Of a stretch of DNA of 27,464 nt, positions 9,601 to 16,699 are shown one piece after another. The first letter of the stretch is position 1. Each line of letters starts with the position of its first letter. The position numbers were made by a program, and so were the translations under genes. This stretch comes from an uncultured Faecalicoccus sp. (lineage in GTDB: Bacteria; Bacillota_I; Bacilli_A; Erysipelotrichales; Erysipelotrichaceae): positions 1 to 27,464 of the forward strand of contig CABVDD010000028.1 in assembly GCA_902497095.1 (NCBI GenBank). Direction: 5' to 3'. The notes below the pieces were generated by a model. It saw nothing but the letters and a program-made list of their open reading frames with translations. It was not told the DNA's origin and ran no database searches.

Positions 9601-9889
9601 TTGTCAGCACATCCATGGTGTAAACACCTTGTACACACTCTACACCTTTGACTTTGGAAATCGCATCAATATCTTCTTGTGTAAATCCTAAAGTGGAATA
9701 GATTTGAATGTCTTGTAGATTTTGTTGATCAAAGTATTGATCGGCTGAATATTTCATGTCCGGAGCCGATGCTTTAACACCTGCAAAAAAGGCAACTCCT
9801 ATTGCGACGATGGAAAGAATGGAAAAGAAACGTCCAAAAGAGCTTTTGATTTCATAAAAGATATTTTTTAAAAAAGTTTTAGGCATCAA
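6626..9889 (-). CDS. FtsX/MacB-type ABC transporter permease with long coiled coil
   Basis: A 1087-residue membrane permease of the FtsX-like superfamily. Order: TM1 (about 20-40); an extracytoplasmic MacB-like domain (45-240); a long Gln-rich helix region predicted as coiled coil (about 243-537, heptad-like with many QLQ, QQIE, QLDQAQ); a first FtsX block of three TMs with the conserved loop DEQRNEIGTLKALGYSK (about 563-690); a second TM after KRFFMTVIGIAGC; a second extracytoplasmic domain; and a final three-TM FtsX block with ISERVREIATIKVLGFTKREV. The layout suggests a mechanotransmission or envelope-acting system, not a classic importer, but the substrate is unknown. It overlaps its ATPase gene by 4 bp (ATGA), so the two are translationally coupled. 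Confidence 0.9.
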   Translation of the reverse strand: MMPKTFLKNIFYEIKSSFGRFFSILSIVAIGVAFFAGVKASAPDMKYSADQYFDQQNLQDIQIYSTLGFTQEDIDAISKVKGVECVQGVYTMDVLTKKENTQLVLKLFSLPDKQEVNTIRLVDGRMPENENECLIEAASATNTLFGNLKIGETITLTSGTDTPIDDSLHQDTYTIVGTCYTPTYLSYQKGSSSIGSGTLNGFVFIPEENIKSEYYTEADVLVKGAKAYNSYDADYFDVIEPVVKRIEKIADKQIDIRIQESQKELKDAEANFNTEIENAQNQLDQASQQIEDGSLQIQQNEQTLTASKAQLDAGWNEYYSGQAALENLPAINQALEQIELAEASLPTIQNGLAQLQSGLDQIQQQKTQLQTSYDNATRLKEKLQQIQSQIDALPPESLDLEALLQAKAQIENQLAMLQPYVDAYDKLVQQEQSLQQQAQQLQIQETSIQEAIGQKSELLANRDALLAAQSQLQDAYNQLVQAQQQYDSGIQQIENAKQELENSRQKLLEGQNELEAQKQDAQNELDQAQQQIDELQGKWIVLDRNSHYSYRDYGACADRMDGIAAVFPVFFFMVAALVCMTTMTRMVDEQRNEIGTLKALGYSKIQIASKYLIYALIASILGSIIGCAVGMIVFPTVIFTAWNMLYNLETIHFAWQPGLILLASGSVTGITLLATIYSIYAELIEVPSQLMRPKASKAGKKILLERIKPLWNRLTFLHKVTARNIFRYKKRFFMTVIGIAGCSALLVAGFGINDSISDIAQQQYGNIYHYNATISTSQESASLAKEIQDIKGITSLFEEQQFSGTVEVEGEDQTVTSHIIDDLNHFDTFTTLKTMDDQPLSLTNKGVLISQKLADKLNLQIGDTFKITSDDKELTILVDGIFENYVGHHIYMTKDYFNTLNQDIDVNTIYMIETKNQSESFEKELGNQLMELNGVESVTFYSSLQKNFADMISSISFIVVVLVISAALLAFVVLYNLSNVNISERVREIATIKVLGFTKREVNQYVNREGILLSIIGAILGLFIGIGLHHLIMNLAEMDDVMFGRTILPQSYVISFAMTMIFTLIINFFMSFKLKKIQMVESLKAVE

Positions 9890-10590
9890 TACTCAATCTT
9901 TTCTACATCCATTGGAGACGGATTTATTTCTACCGAGTCGATTTTTCCACTTTTGACTTTTATGACTTTATCTCCCATAGGCGTCAAAGCTAAATTATGG
10001 GTAATGACGACCACTGTCTTTTTTTGTTGCCGACAGGTATCTTGTAAAACTTTTAAAACTTGTTTACCAGTTTTATAGTCTAATGCGCCAGTTGGCTCAT
10101 CGCAAAGTAAAAGCTTTGGATTTTTGGCAAGGGCTCTTGCGATCGCAACACGCTGTTGCTCACCACCTGAAAGCTGACTCGGAAAATTATCCATTCTTTC
10201 TTCCAATCCAACGGATCGAATCGTTTCTTCTATGTTTAAAGGATTTTTACAAATTTGTGTTGCCAGTTCAACATTTTCTTTTAGGGTTAAGTTTTGTACT
10301 AAGTTATAAAACTGAAAGACAAAACCAACATCATAACGGCGATATAAAGTCAGTTGTTTTTCATTGTAGCTGCTGATGGTTTGTCCATCCACAATGATAT
10401 TTCCTTCGGTTACGGTATCCATACCGCCTAATAAATTTAGAATGGTACTTTTACCTGCACCACTGGCTCCTGCTATGATGACAAACTCGCCTTGATCAAT
10501 GGAAAAAGAGACGCCATCGAGTGCATGAATCTTGATTTCGCCCATTGTATATGTTTTTCTGACATTTTCAAATGTGATAAAACTAGCCAT
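9886..10590 (-). CDS. ABC transporter ATP-binding protein (LolD/MacB type)
   Basis: A 234-residue cytoplasmic ATPase that pairs with the FtsX-like permease downstream. Walker A is GASGAGKST (about 40-48), the signature is LSGGEQQR, Walker B is LLLCDEPTGALD, and the switch His is in VVITHNLA. The opening FENVRKTYTMGEIKIHALDGVSF and the CDEPTGALD form are characteristic of the LolD/MacB/FtsE group. GAGGTG lies 7 nt before the ATG. It is first gene of a two-gene operon, driven by an extended -10 promoter. No two-component system is adjacent, unlike BceAB-type modules. Confidence 0.95.
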   Translation of the reverse strand: MASFITFENVRKTYTMGEIKIHALDGVSFSIDQGEFVIIAGASGAGKSTILNLLGGMDTVTEGNIIVDGQTISSYNEKQLTLYRRYDVGFVFQFYNLVQNLTLKENVELATQICKNPLNIEETIRSVGLEERMDNFPSQLSGGEQQRVAIARALAKNPKLLLCDEPTGALDYKTGKQVLKVLQDTCRQQKKTVVVITHNLALTPMGDKVIKVKSGKIDSVEINPSPMDVEKIEY

Positions 10591-10616
10591 AAAAACACCT
10601 CATATTTGTTATTACA

Positions 10617-10645
10617 ATTATATCATGCTCATTAGGAAATGACAG
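10617..10645 (-). promoter_or_regulatory. Promoter of the FtsX-like ABC operon
   Basis: On the minus strand: -35 CTGTCA (10640-10645), 17-bp spacer, -10 TATAAT (10617-10622) preceded by TGA, an extended -10. It is divergent from the degV promoter. Confidence 0.7.
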
Positions 10646-10676
10646 GGGGAATTTTATGGTTCAGGGGGGTGTACGA

Positions 10677-10705
10677 TTGAGAAAACGAGCATATCGTGAT
10701 ACCAT
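10677..10705 (+). promoter_or_regulatory. Promoter of the degV pair
   Basis: -35 TTGAGA (10677-10682), 17-bp spacer, -10 TACCAT (10700-10705) with an extended TGA just upstream. Shine-Dalgarno TTGGAGA follows before the ATG at 10730. Confidence 0.55.
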
Positions 10706-10729
10706 ATAACCAAAGATTGGAGAATTAAA

Positions 10730-11596
10730 ATGAAAGTAAGAGTATTGACAGATAGTGGCTGTGGGCTGACTAAAGAACAAGCTCAACAGTATCATTTAGA
10801 TTATTTGCCTTTACAAGTCATTGTAGAAAATAAAACGTATTTAGACGGTATTGATCTGACGACAGAGCAGTTATATGACTTGATTGATAAAGGCTATTTA
10901 CCACAAACGAGCATGCCGCCTTTGGGCATGATCGAAGAACTTTTTGATCAATATAAGAAAGATGGAGTTACCGATGTTATCGCAGTTACTCTATCCAGTG
11001 GATTATCAGGAACCAATCAAGCCATTCAGGCCAGCGCAAAATGGCATGAAATCAAGGTACATACATTAGATATTTATACGACATTAAGCGTTGAAAAGTA
11101 TTTAGCTATCAGTGCAGCTAAGCTAAATGATAAAGGTTATGTACCAGATGAAATCGTAAATCGATTAAAAGCCGTTCTCGATCATTCGCAAGGTTTCTTG
11201 ATTCCGGAAGATTTAGATCATTTAGCTCGTGGTGGGCGATTGACACCTATGGCAGCGAAACTGGCAGGTATGTTGAAAATCAAGCCGATTCTTGAAGTCA
11301 GTAAGAATTCTGAAGGAAAAGTTGGAACTTGTGAGAAGGTACGAACTATGGCAAAAGCCATTTCCAAAGCTGCTAAATTAGCCGCTAAAGGTGCTAAAGA
11401 AGCAGGTGATTGTGTATATTTTGTACTGGATTCAGCGGCAGAAGAAAACGCAAAACTTTGTGTAGAAGAATTACAAAACTTAATTGGAAAAGATGTAACT
11501 ATTGAAAGAGATCCGATCTGCAGTGTGATTGCAGCACATACTGGTTTAGGATCCGTAGCTTATCAATACTGTAAAAAGGTGAAAGGAGTCGATTAG
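10730..11596 (+). CDS. DegV family (fatty-acid-binding, FakB-like) protein 1
   Basis: A 288-residue DegV/EDD-fold protein. Family members bind a fatty acid and present it to the kinase FakA for phosphorylation and membrane lipid synthesis. Visible motifs: VLTDSG at the N-terminus, QTSMPP (Thr60-Ser61, carboxylate-binding region), TLSSGLSGT (about 87-95) and LARGGRLTPMAAKLAGMLKIKPIL (starting near 166, partial quote of a conserved block). Shine-Dalgarno TTGGAGA precedes the ATG. The next gene, a diverged paralogue, starts on the base after this stop codon. No fakA-like gene is in the window, so the fatty-acid role is inferred from the family. Confidence 0.92.
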   Translation: MKVRVLTDSGCGLTKEQAQQYHLDYLPLQVIVENKTYLDGIDLTTEQLYDLIDKGYLPQTSMPPLGMIEELFDQYKKDGVTDVIAVTLSSGLSGTNQAIQASAKWHEIKVHTLDIYTTLSVEKYLAISAAKLNDKGYVPDEIVNRLKAVLDHSQGFLIPEDLDHLARGGRLTPMAAKLAGMLKIKPILEVSKNSEGKVGTCEKVRTMAKAISKAAKLAAKGAKEAGDCVYFVLDSAAEENAKLCVEELQNLIGKDVTIERDPICSVIAAHTGLGSVAYQYCKKVKGVD

Positions 11597-12448
11597 ATGA
11601 AGATTGCATTTGTGACAGATACAGGTACTGGTAAAGATCCAGAGTACTGGAAAGAAAAAGGTATCTATTGTCTTCCTTTGCAAATTGAATATAATGGCAA
11701 CTCCTATGATGAATATGTAACGATTTCTTATGAAAAAGTAATTGAGAATCTTCATGATCAAGTGTTGATGAAGACAAGTTTGCCAAAACCAGGGCTCATG
11801 GAAGATCTCTTTGAGACTTTAAAGAAGGAAGGATATGATGCCGTATTTTGCGTACCGATTTGTAAAGGATTGTCTGGAACCTATGATACTTTAGAAATGA
11901 TGGCTAAAGAAGCAGGTTTACAATTCTATGGAGTCGATTGTTATGTAACGGCAGTCGTACAAGGAAGAATGATTGAAATTGCCAAAGAGATGATTGAATC
12001 CAATCATACAGTAGAAGAAACCATTAGTCGATTGGAACGCATTGCGCAAAGTTGTGAAACGATCTTGTTGTGCGATGACTTACAACACATGAAACGTGGT
12101 GGAAGGCTGACACCAACGGCAGCTGTTCTAGGTGGTTTGTTGAAAATCAAACCTGTCTTGTATTTGGATAAAAAGACAAAAGGTCGAGTAGATGTACTGG
12201 CCAAAGTGCGGACCATGTCAAAAGCGCAGGATCGCGTTATCGAATTTATTAAAGAAAAAGGTGTTTTATCCGATTTTACATTTATTGTAGCGCATGTTGA
12301 TGTTTTGGATGCTGCAGTAGATTATGCCCAAAAGATACAGAAGTCTTTCGATGGTACTAAAGTAAAGATCATAGATTTGGTAAGCGCTGTTGGAATTCAT
12401 ACAGGATTAGGTTGTCTAGCCTTACAAGTATTTAATGAAAATGCATAA
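11597..12448 (+). CDS. DegV family (fatty-acid-binding, FakB-like) protein 2
   Basis: A 283-residue second DegV protein directly abutting the first (TAG then ATG), with AAAGGAG inside the upstream gene as Shine-Dalgarno. Motifs parallel the first copy: FVTDTGTG, KTSLPKPG (Thr60-Ser61), PICKGLSGTYDT and MKRGGRLTPTAAVLGG. The SSGLSGT block of copy 1 is CKGLSGT here, and the two proteins differ along most of their length, so this is an old duplication or separate acquisition, possibly giving different acyl-chain specificity (inference). A terminator follows. Confidence 0.92.
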   Translation: MKIAFVTDTGTGKDPEYWKEKGIYCLPLQIEYNGNSYDEYVTISYEKVIENLHDQVLMKTSLPKPGLMEDLFETLKKEGYDAVFCVPICKGLSGTYDTLEMMAKEAGLQFYGVDCYVTAVVQGRMIEIAKEMIESNHTVEETISRLERIAQSCETILLCDDLQHMKRGGRLTPTAAVLGGLLKIKPVLYLDKKTKGRVDVLAKVRTMSKAQDRVIEFIKEKGVLSDFTFIVAHVDVLDAAVDYAQKIQKSFDGTKVKIIDLVSAVGIHTGLGCLALQVFNENA

Positions 12449-12460
12449 ATTATAGAATAT

Positions 12461-12498
12461 AGCCTCTTGATCTTATTGAAGAATAAAGAGGCTTTTTA
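12461..12498 (+). terminator. Terminator of the degV pair
   Basis: AGCCTCTT (12461-12468) pairs with AAGAGGCT (12486-12493) across a 17-nt loop and is followed by TTTTATTTTTT. Confidence 0.85.
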
Positions 12499-12507
12499 TT
12501 TTTTGTA

Positions 12508-12543
12508 TAGAAAAAGGGCTTCATCGATTTGATGAAGTCCTTT
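12508..12543 (-). terminator. Terminator of the marR-ABC-ABC operon
   Basis: On the minus strand AAAGGACTTCATC pairs with GATGAAGCCCTTT (one A/C mismatch), 5-nt loop, and runs into TTTTTCT. It lies 10 nt from the degV terminator, giving back-to-back convergent terminators. Confidence 0.8.
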
Positions 12544-12548
12544 AGTGA

Positions 12549-14411
12549 TTATTCTAATTCAAAGGCACCTGTATAAAGCTGGTAGTAAGTTCCTTTTTGT
12601 TTGATCAATTCATCATGACTGCCTCGTTCGATAATTCGACCATTCTCCAATACCATGATGGCATCACTGTTTTGAATGGTACTTAAACGATGCGCAATGA
12701 CAAATACTGTACGTCCTTGCATTAACTTATCCATACCATCTTGAACGATACGCTCTGTATGTGTATCAATAGAAGAAGTAGCTTCATCCAAAATCAATAC
12801 AGGTGGATTGGCAACGGCAGCACGGGCGATAGATAATAATTGTTTTTGTCCTTGTGATAAGGAAGTACCAGAACCAGTGATCATTGTTTGATAGCCATGA
12901 TCCAAATGCTTGATGAATTCATGCGCATTGGCCAATTTGGCAGCTTTGATACATTCATCATCTGTCGCATCTAGTTTTCCATAACGAATGTTATCCATGA
13001 TCGTTCCGGTAAATAAGTTGGTATCTTGTAATACGATACCTAATGAACGTCGTAAATCATCTTTTTTGATCAATTTGATATCGATACCATCATAGGTGAT
13101 AGAACCTTTTTGTATATCATAGAAACGATTGATCAAATTGGTAATAGTTGTCTTACCGGCACCGGTAGCTCCAACAAAGGCAATTTTTTCGCCAGGTTTG
13201 GCAAACAAATTGATATCGTGTAAAATTGTCTTCTTTTCATTGTATCCAAAAATAACATCGTGGAAGCGAACATCACCTTTCAATGGTACAAGTTCTACAC
13301 TTCCATCTTCTCTAGGATGGCGCCAGCACCAGTGTCCAGTATTTGTGGAGGTTTCGCTCATTGAGCCATCTTCATGAATTTCAACATTTGTCAAAGTGAC
13401 TTTTCCATCATCAATCTCACTTGGTGTATCAATTAATTCAAAGATACGAGAAGCTCCGGCGGCCGCCATAACTACAGAGTTGACTTGTTGTGAAATCTGA
13501 CCGATTGGATTGTTGAAAGAACGGTTCAATTGTAAGAAAGCGGCAATGGTACCTAAAGTTAAACCACCGATTCCGTTTAATGCCAACAAAGAGCCGATAA
13601 TGGCGGTAAAAACATAACTTAAATAACCTAAGTTTCCAATGATCGGCATTAAAATATTGGCAAACATATTGGCATTTGCACTGGCTTTAAATAATTGATC
13701 ATTGACTACGTTAAAGTCTTTTAAGCTTTGTTCTTCATGACAGAAAACTTTAATAACTTTGCTTCCTTCTACCATTTCTTCAATAAATCCGTTGACTTTA
13801 CCTAAATCATCTTGTTGCGCGCGGAAATATAAGGAAGAACGACTTGTGATAAAGCGTGAAACAATGATCATGATGACTGCCATTACAATAGCTACGATTG
13901 TCAAAGGAATATCTAAGATCAACATGGAAATCAAAACAGAAACCATTGTGACAATGCTGACGATCATCTGTGGAATAGCCATGGTCAACAACTGACGAAG
14001 CGTATCAGTATCGTTTGTGTAGATAGACATGATATCCCCATGAGCATGAGTATCAAAGTAGCCAATTGGCAAGGTTTCCATATGTTCAAACAAATGATCA
14101 CGTGTATCTCGTAAAGTTCCTAATGCCACATTTAATAAGATTCGGTTATATAGGTATGTACTAAATATACCAGCCAAATAAATACATGCCAAAGTGATTA
14201 AAGCTTGTACCAGTGGTCCATAATCCGGTGTACCTTGGCTTAACATAGGTACGATATAGACATCGATCAAATCTTTTAAGAAAGTAGATCCATATACGTT
14301 GGCAAAGCAGCTAATTAAAATAAAGATAAATATAAAGAAGCAGGCCAATTTATAATTAGAAATCGTTACTTTGATAATACGGAAAAGTCCGTTATTTTTT
14401 TTCTTATTCAC
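12549..14411 (-). CDS. Heterodimeric ABC exporter, catalytic-site subunit
   Basis: A 620-residue type IV (MDR-like) exporter half-transporter: six-TM domain (about 20-310), then a nucleotide-binding domain with canonical Walker A GATGAGKT (414-421), Walker B LILDEATSS (Glu543) and switch His in VIAHRLS. Its signature is degenerate, LSQGQ (518-522) instead of LSGGQ. An extra segment of about 40 residues (340-380, with TGHWCWRHPREDGS) joins TMD and NBD; I recall similar linkers in related gut Firmicutes transporters. The start overlaps the end of the preceding ABC gene by 8 bp, so the two are coupled and very likely form one heterodimer. Substrate unknown; multidrug export is a family-level guess. 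Confidence 0.93.
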   Translation of the reverse strand: MNKKKNNGLFRIIKVTISNYKLACFFIFIFILISCFANVYGSTFLKDLIDVYIVPMLSQGTPDYGPLVQALITLACIYLAGIFSTYLYNRILLNVALGTLRDTRDHLFEHMETLPIGYFDTHAHGDIMSIYTNDTDTLRQLLTMAIPQMIVSIVTMVSVLISMLILDIPLTIVAIVMAVIMIIVSRFITSRSSLYFRAQQDDLGKVNGFIEEMVEGSKVIKVFCHEEQSLKDFNVVNDQLFKASANANMFANILMPIIGNLGYLSYVFTAIIGSLLALNGIGGLTLGTIAAFLQLNRSFNNPIGQISQQVNSVVMAAAGASRIFELIDTPSEIDDGKVTLTNVEIHEDGSMSETSTNTGHWCWRHPREDGSVELVPLKGDVRFHDVIFGYNEKKTILHDINLFAKPGEKIAFVGATGAGKTTITNLINRFYDIQKGSITYDGIDIKLIKKDDLRRSLGIVLQDTNLFTGTIMDNIRYGKLDATDDECIKAAKLANAHEFIKHLDHGYQTMITGSGTSLSQGQKQLLSIARAAVANPPVLILDEATSSIDTHTERIVQDGMDKLMQGRTVFVIAHRLSTIQNSDAIMVLENGRIIERGSHDELIKQKGTYYQLYTGAFELE

Positions 14412-16143
14412 TTAGACTGCCTCCTTTCTGTTGTTCCTGGAAAGTTTCACGGTACAACTTGTTAGTTTTCAATAATTCTTCATGTGTTCCTAATCCAGAA
14501 ATACGTCCTTCATCCAAAACCAGGATCTGATCGGAATCTTGAATGGAGCTGACACGCTGTGAAATAATGATTCGTGTTGTATCTGGAATTTTTTCCATGA
14601 AAGCTTGACGAATCAAGGCATCTGTCTTCGTATCTACCGCACTTGTGGAATCGTCCAAAATCAAGATTTTTGGTTTTTTCAAAATAGCACGGGCGATACA
14701 TAAACGTTGGCGCTGTCCACCGGAAACATTCGTACCACCTTGTTCAATATAAGTATCGTATTTATCTGGCATTTTTTGAATGAATTCATCCGCTTGTGCT
14801 AACTTACAAGCTTCTTCGATTTCTTCATCCGTTGCGTTTGGATTACCCCATCGCATATTTTCTTTGATAGTTCCAGAGAAGAGCACATTTTTTTGCAGAA
14901 CCATGGCTACACTGTTTCTTAAACTTTCCAGATCATAATCTCGAACATCGATACCAGCTACTTTTACGCTGCCACCGGTTACGTCATAAAGTCTTGGGAT
15001 CAACTGTACTAAAGAAGATTTGGCAGATCCGGTAGCACCTAGAATTCCTAATGTGGATCCACTTGGGATATGCAAATCTATATTGTCTAGAACATAGTTG
15101 GCTTCATCTTGAATGTTCGTATATTCAAAATAAACATCTTCAAAATCAATTTGTCCGTTTTTGATTTCTTTGATACCGTTTTGCGGAGAAACCAAATCAC
15201 TTTTTTGGTTGATGACCTCGGCAATACGATCACCGCTGGCAATGGACATAACGACCATGACAAAGACCATACTAAACATCATTAAGGACATTAAAATATT
15301 TGCGGTATAAGTAAATAAGGACATCAGTTCTCCTGTTGTCAAAGAGGAACCAACGATCATATGAGCACCAAACCAGGAAATCATCAAAATGGCACCATAC
15401 ATACTTAACTGCATAAAAGGCATGTTCCAAATCAAGATTTTTTCAGCTTTCATTTGGATATGGTAAATATCACTGCTTTCTTTATGGAACTTCTTCGTTT
15501 CAAATTTACTGCGGACATATGCTTTTACGACACGAATACCACTGATGTTTTCTTGTACGGAAGCATTTAAAGCATCATATTTTCGAAACATCCTTCTAAA
15601 AATAGGATGTACAACAAAACTAACAGTAAATAATGCAATTCCTAAAAAGATGATGACACCCACAAATATTAAAGAAAGTTCAAAGTTGATAAAGAAACAC
15701 ATGCTTAATGCGGCAATCAACATAAAGGGAGCACGAATGCAGACACGAATGATCATCTGAAAAGCCATTTGTACGTTCGTGACATCTGTCATCATACGTG
15801 TAATTAACCCTCCGGTTGAATATTGGTCAATATTGCTGAAAGCAAACTTTTGAATATTTTCATACTCAGCTTTACGAAGGTTTTTCGCAAAACCACTGCT
15901 GGCAATGGCTGCATGTTTTCCACTTTGAGCACCGGCCCATAAGCCGATAAAAGCACAGACAACCATGATACCACCAATTTTCCATACAATGTCCATATTT
16001 CCTTGTTCGATACCTTGATCGACCAGGATTGACATTAAAAAGGGAATCAGGACTTCCATGATAACTTCAATGATGACATAAAGTGGAGATTTGATCGTAT
16101 TGATCTTATATTCTTTGATTTGAGCCATCAATGTTTTTAACAT
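14404..16143 (-). CDS. Heterodimeric ABC exporter, degenerate-site subunit
   Basis: A 579-residue exporter half-transporter with six TMs (about 20-305) and a C-terminal NBD. Three catalytic positions are altered: Walker A is GATGSAKS (369-376, Gly to Ala), the Walker B Glu is Asp (LILDDST, Asp498), and the switch His is Gln (IIISQRVSS, Gln529). Its signature is intact (VSGGQRQR, 473-480). Complementarity with the partner (good Walker A/B, poor signature) means one ATP site is canonical and one degenerate, as in LmrCD, BmrCD and TM287/288-type exporters. AAGGAGG at the end of marR serves as ribosome site; the gap to marR is 2 nt. Confidence 0.93.
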   Translation of the reverse strand: MLKTLMAQIKEYKINTIKSPLYVIIEVIMEVLIPFLMSILVDQGIEQGNMDIVWKIGGIMVVCAFIGLWAGAQSGKHAAIASSGFAKNLRKAEYENIQKFAFSNIDQYSTGGLITRMMTDVTNVQMAFQMIIRVCIRAPFMLIAALSMCFFINFELSLIFVGVIIFLGIALFTVSFVVHPIFRRMFRKYDALNASVQENISGIRVVKAYVRSKFETKKFHKESSDIYHIQMKAEKILIWNMPFMQLSMYGAILMISWFGAHMIVGSSLTTGELMSLFTYTANILMSLMMFSMVFVMVVMSIASGDRIAEVINQKSDLVSPQNGIKEIKNGQIDFEDVYFEYTNIQDEANYVLDNIDLHIPSGSTLGILGATGSAKSSLVQLIPRLYDVTGGSVKVAGIDVRDYDLESLRNSVAMVLQKNVLFSGTIKENMRWGNPNATDEEIEEACKLAQADEFIQKMPDKYDTYIEQGGTNVSGGQRQRLCIARAILKKPKILILDDSTSAVDTKTDALIRQAFMEKIPDTTRIIISQRVSSIQDSDQILVLDEGRISGLGTHEELLKTNKLYRETFQEQQKGGSLSE

Positions 16144-16145
16144 AT

Positions 16146-16589
16146 TTATTCTTCCTCCTTTTCAATTACGTTATTGGTTACTTTTTCTAAAAGGATAAAC
16201 AACAATTCTTTTTCATCAGGCTGCAGTCCTTCTACTAATTTGGCTTCCATCATTTTTACACTGCGATGAACGGTTTTTTCAAGCTCTAAAGCTTTTTCGG
16301 TCGATTCAATGTAATGAACACGTTTATCATTTTCACTGATTACGCGACGTATATATCCCTTTTGTTCCAAGCGGTTTAAAATTCCAGTTACCGTTGGATT
16401 GGAGATGTGATAAAACTCTTCTATATCTTTTTGGGATACTTTTTCTAACTTCGTCCATTGCAGAAAACGAAGGACTTTTTCCTGTGACAGTGTCAAATCA
16501 AAGTCCTTTAGAGTTTCGTTCATGTGTTTTTCAATAGAAGATTGAATACACTTGAAATAGAAACCGTAACCATATTTTCTTCGATTCAT
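16146..16589 (-). CDS. MarR family transcriptional regulator
   Basis: A 147-residue winged-helix regulator, first gene of the operon with the two exporter subunits. The recognition region is VSQKDIEEFYHISNPTVTG (about 51-69), followed by NRLEQKGYIRR and the wing SENDKRVHYI with the conserved D-x-R. Helices at both ends form the dimer interface. A strong AAGGAGG lies 6 nt before the ATG. Two near-identical palindromes just downstream of its own -10 box are probable autoregulatory operators, so it most likely represses marR-ABC-ABC and is released by a transported compound (inference from family and context). Confidence 0.92.
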   Translation of the reverse strand: MNRRKYGYGFYFKCIQSSIEKHMNETLKDFDLTLSQEKVLRFLQWTKLEKVSQKDIEEFYHISNPTVTGILNRLEQKGYIRRVISENDKRVHYIESTEKALELEKTVHRSVKMMEAKLVEGLQPDEKELLFILLEKVTNNVIEKEEE

Positions 16590-16606
16590 CCAACACCTCC
16601 TTAAAA

Positions 16607-16622
16607 ATATAGCTTGCTATAT
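16607..16622 (-). promoter_or_regulatory. Probable MarR operator 2 (marR-proximal)
   Basis: ATATAGCTTGCTATAT is a 7+7 inverted repeat with a TT centre. It lies in the transcribed leader between the -10 box and the marR ribosome-binding site, exactly 20 bp from a second near-identical copy. Confidence 0.7.
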
Positions 16623-16626
16623 AAAA

Positions 16627-16642
16627 ATATAGTTTGCTATAT
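16627..16642 (-). promoter_or_regulatory. Probable MarR operator 1 (promoter-proximal)
   Basis: ATATAGTTTGCTATAT, differing from the other copy at one base, begins 2 bp from the marR -10 hexamer and covers the expected transcription start. Binding here would block the promoter. Confidence 0.7.
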
Positions 16643-16643
16643 A

Positions 16644-16671
16644 ATTATATGTCATTTGATAGGATTGTCAA
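16644..16671 (-). promoter_or_regulatory. Promoter of marR-ABC-ABC
   Basis: On the minus strand: consensus -35 TTGACA (16666-16671), 16-bp spacer, consensus -10 TATAAT (16644-16649). Operators lie directly downstream. The -35 box shares bases with the divergent rlmD promoter. Confidence 0.85.
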
Positions 16672-16693
16672 TAGACTTAAAAAAAGTTAAAAT
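16665..16693 (+). promoter_or_regulatory. Promoter of rlmD (probably leaderless transcript)
   Basis: -35 TTGTCA (16665-16670), 17-bp spacer, -10 TAAAAT (16688-16693). The ATG at 16700 is 6 nt after the -10 box, where transcription itself is expected to start. The -35 overlaps that of the marR promoter on the other strand. Confidence 0.65.
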
Positions 16694-16699
16694 ACCCGT

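Noticed and set aside
14404..16143. Inactivated ABC transporter subunit (altered Walker A, Walker B and switch His)
   Set aside because: The changes match the known degenerate site of heterodimeric exporters and the frame is full length, so this is a functional pattern, not decay.
16607..16642. Possible start of a CRISPR array or short tandem repeat
   Set aside because: Only two copies, each palindromic, placed at a promoter. They fit MarR operators much better.
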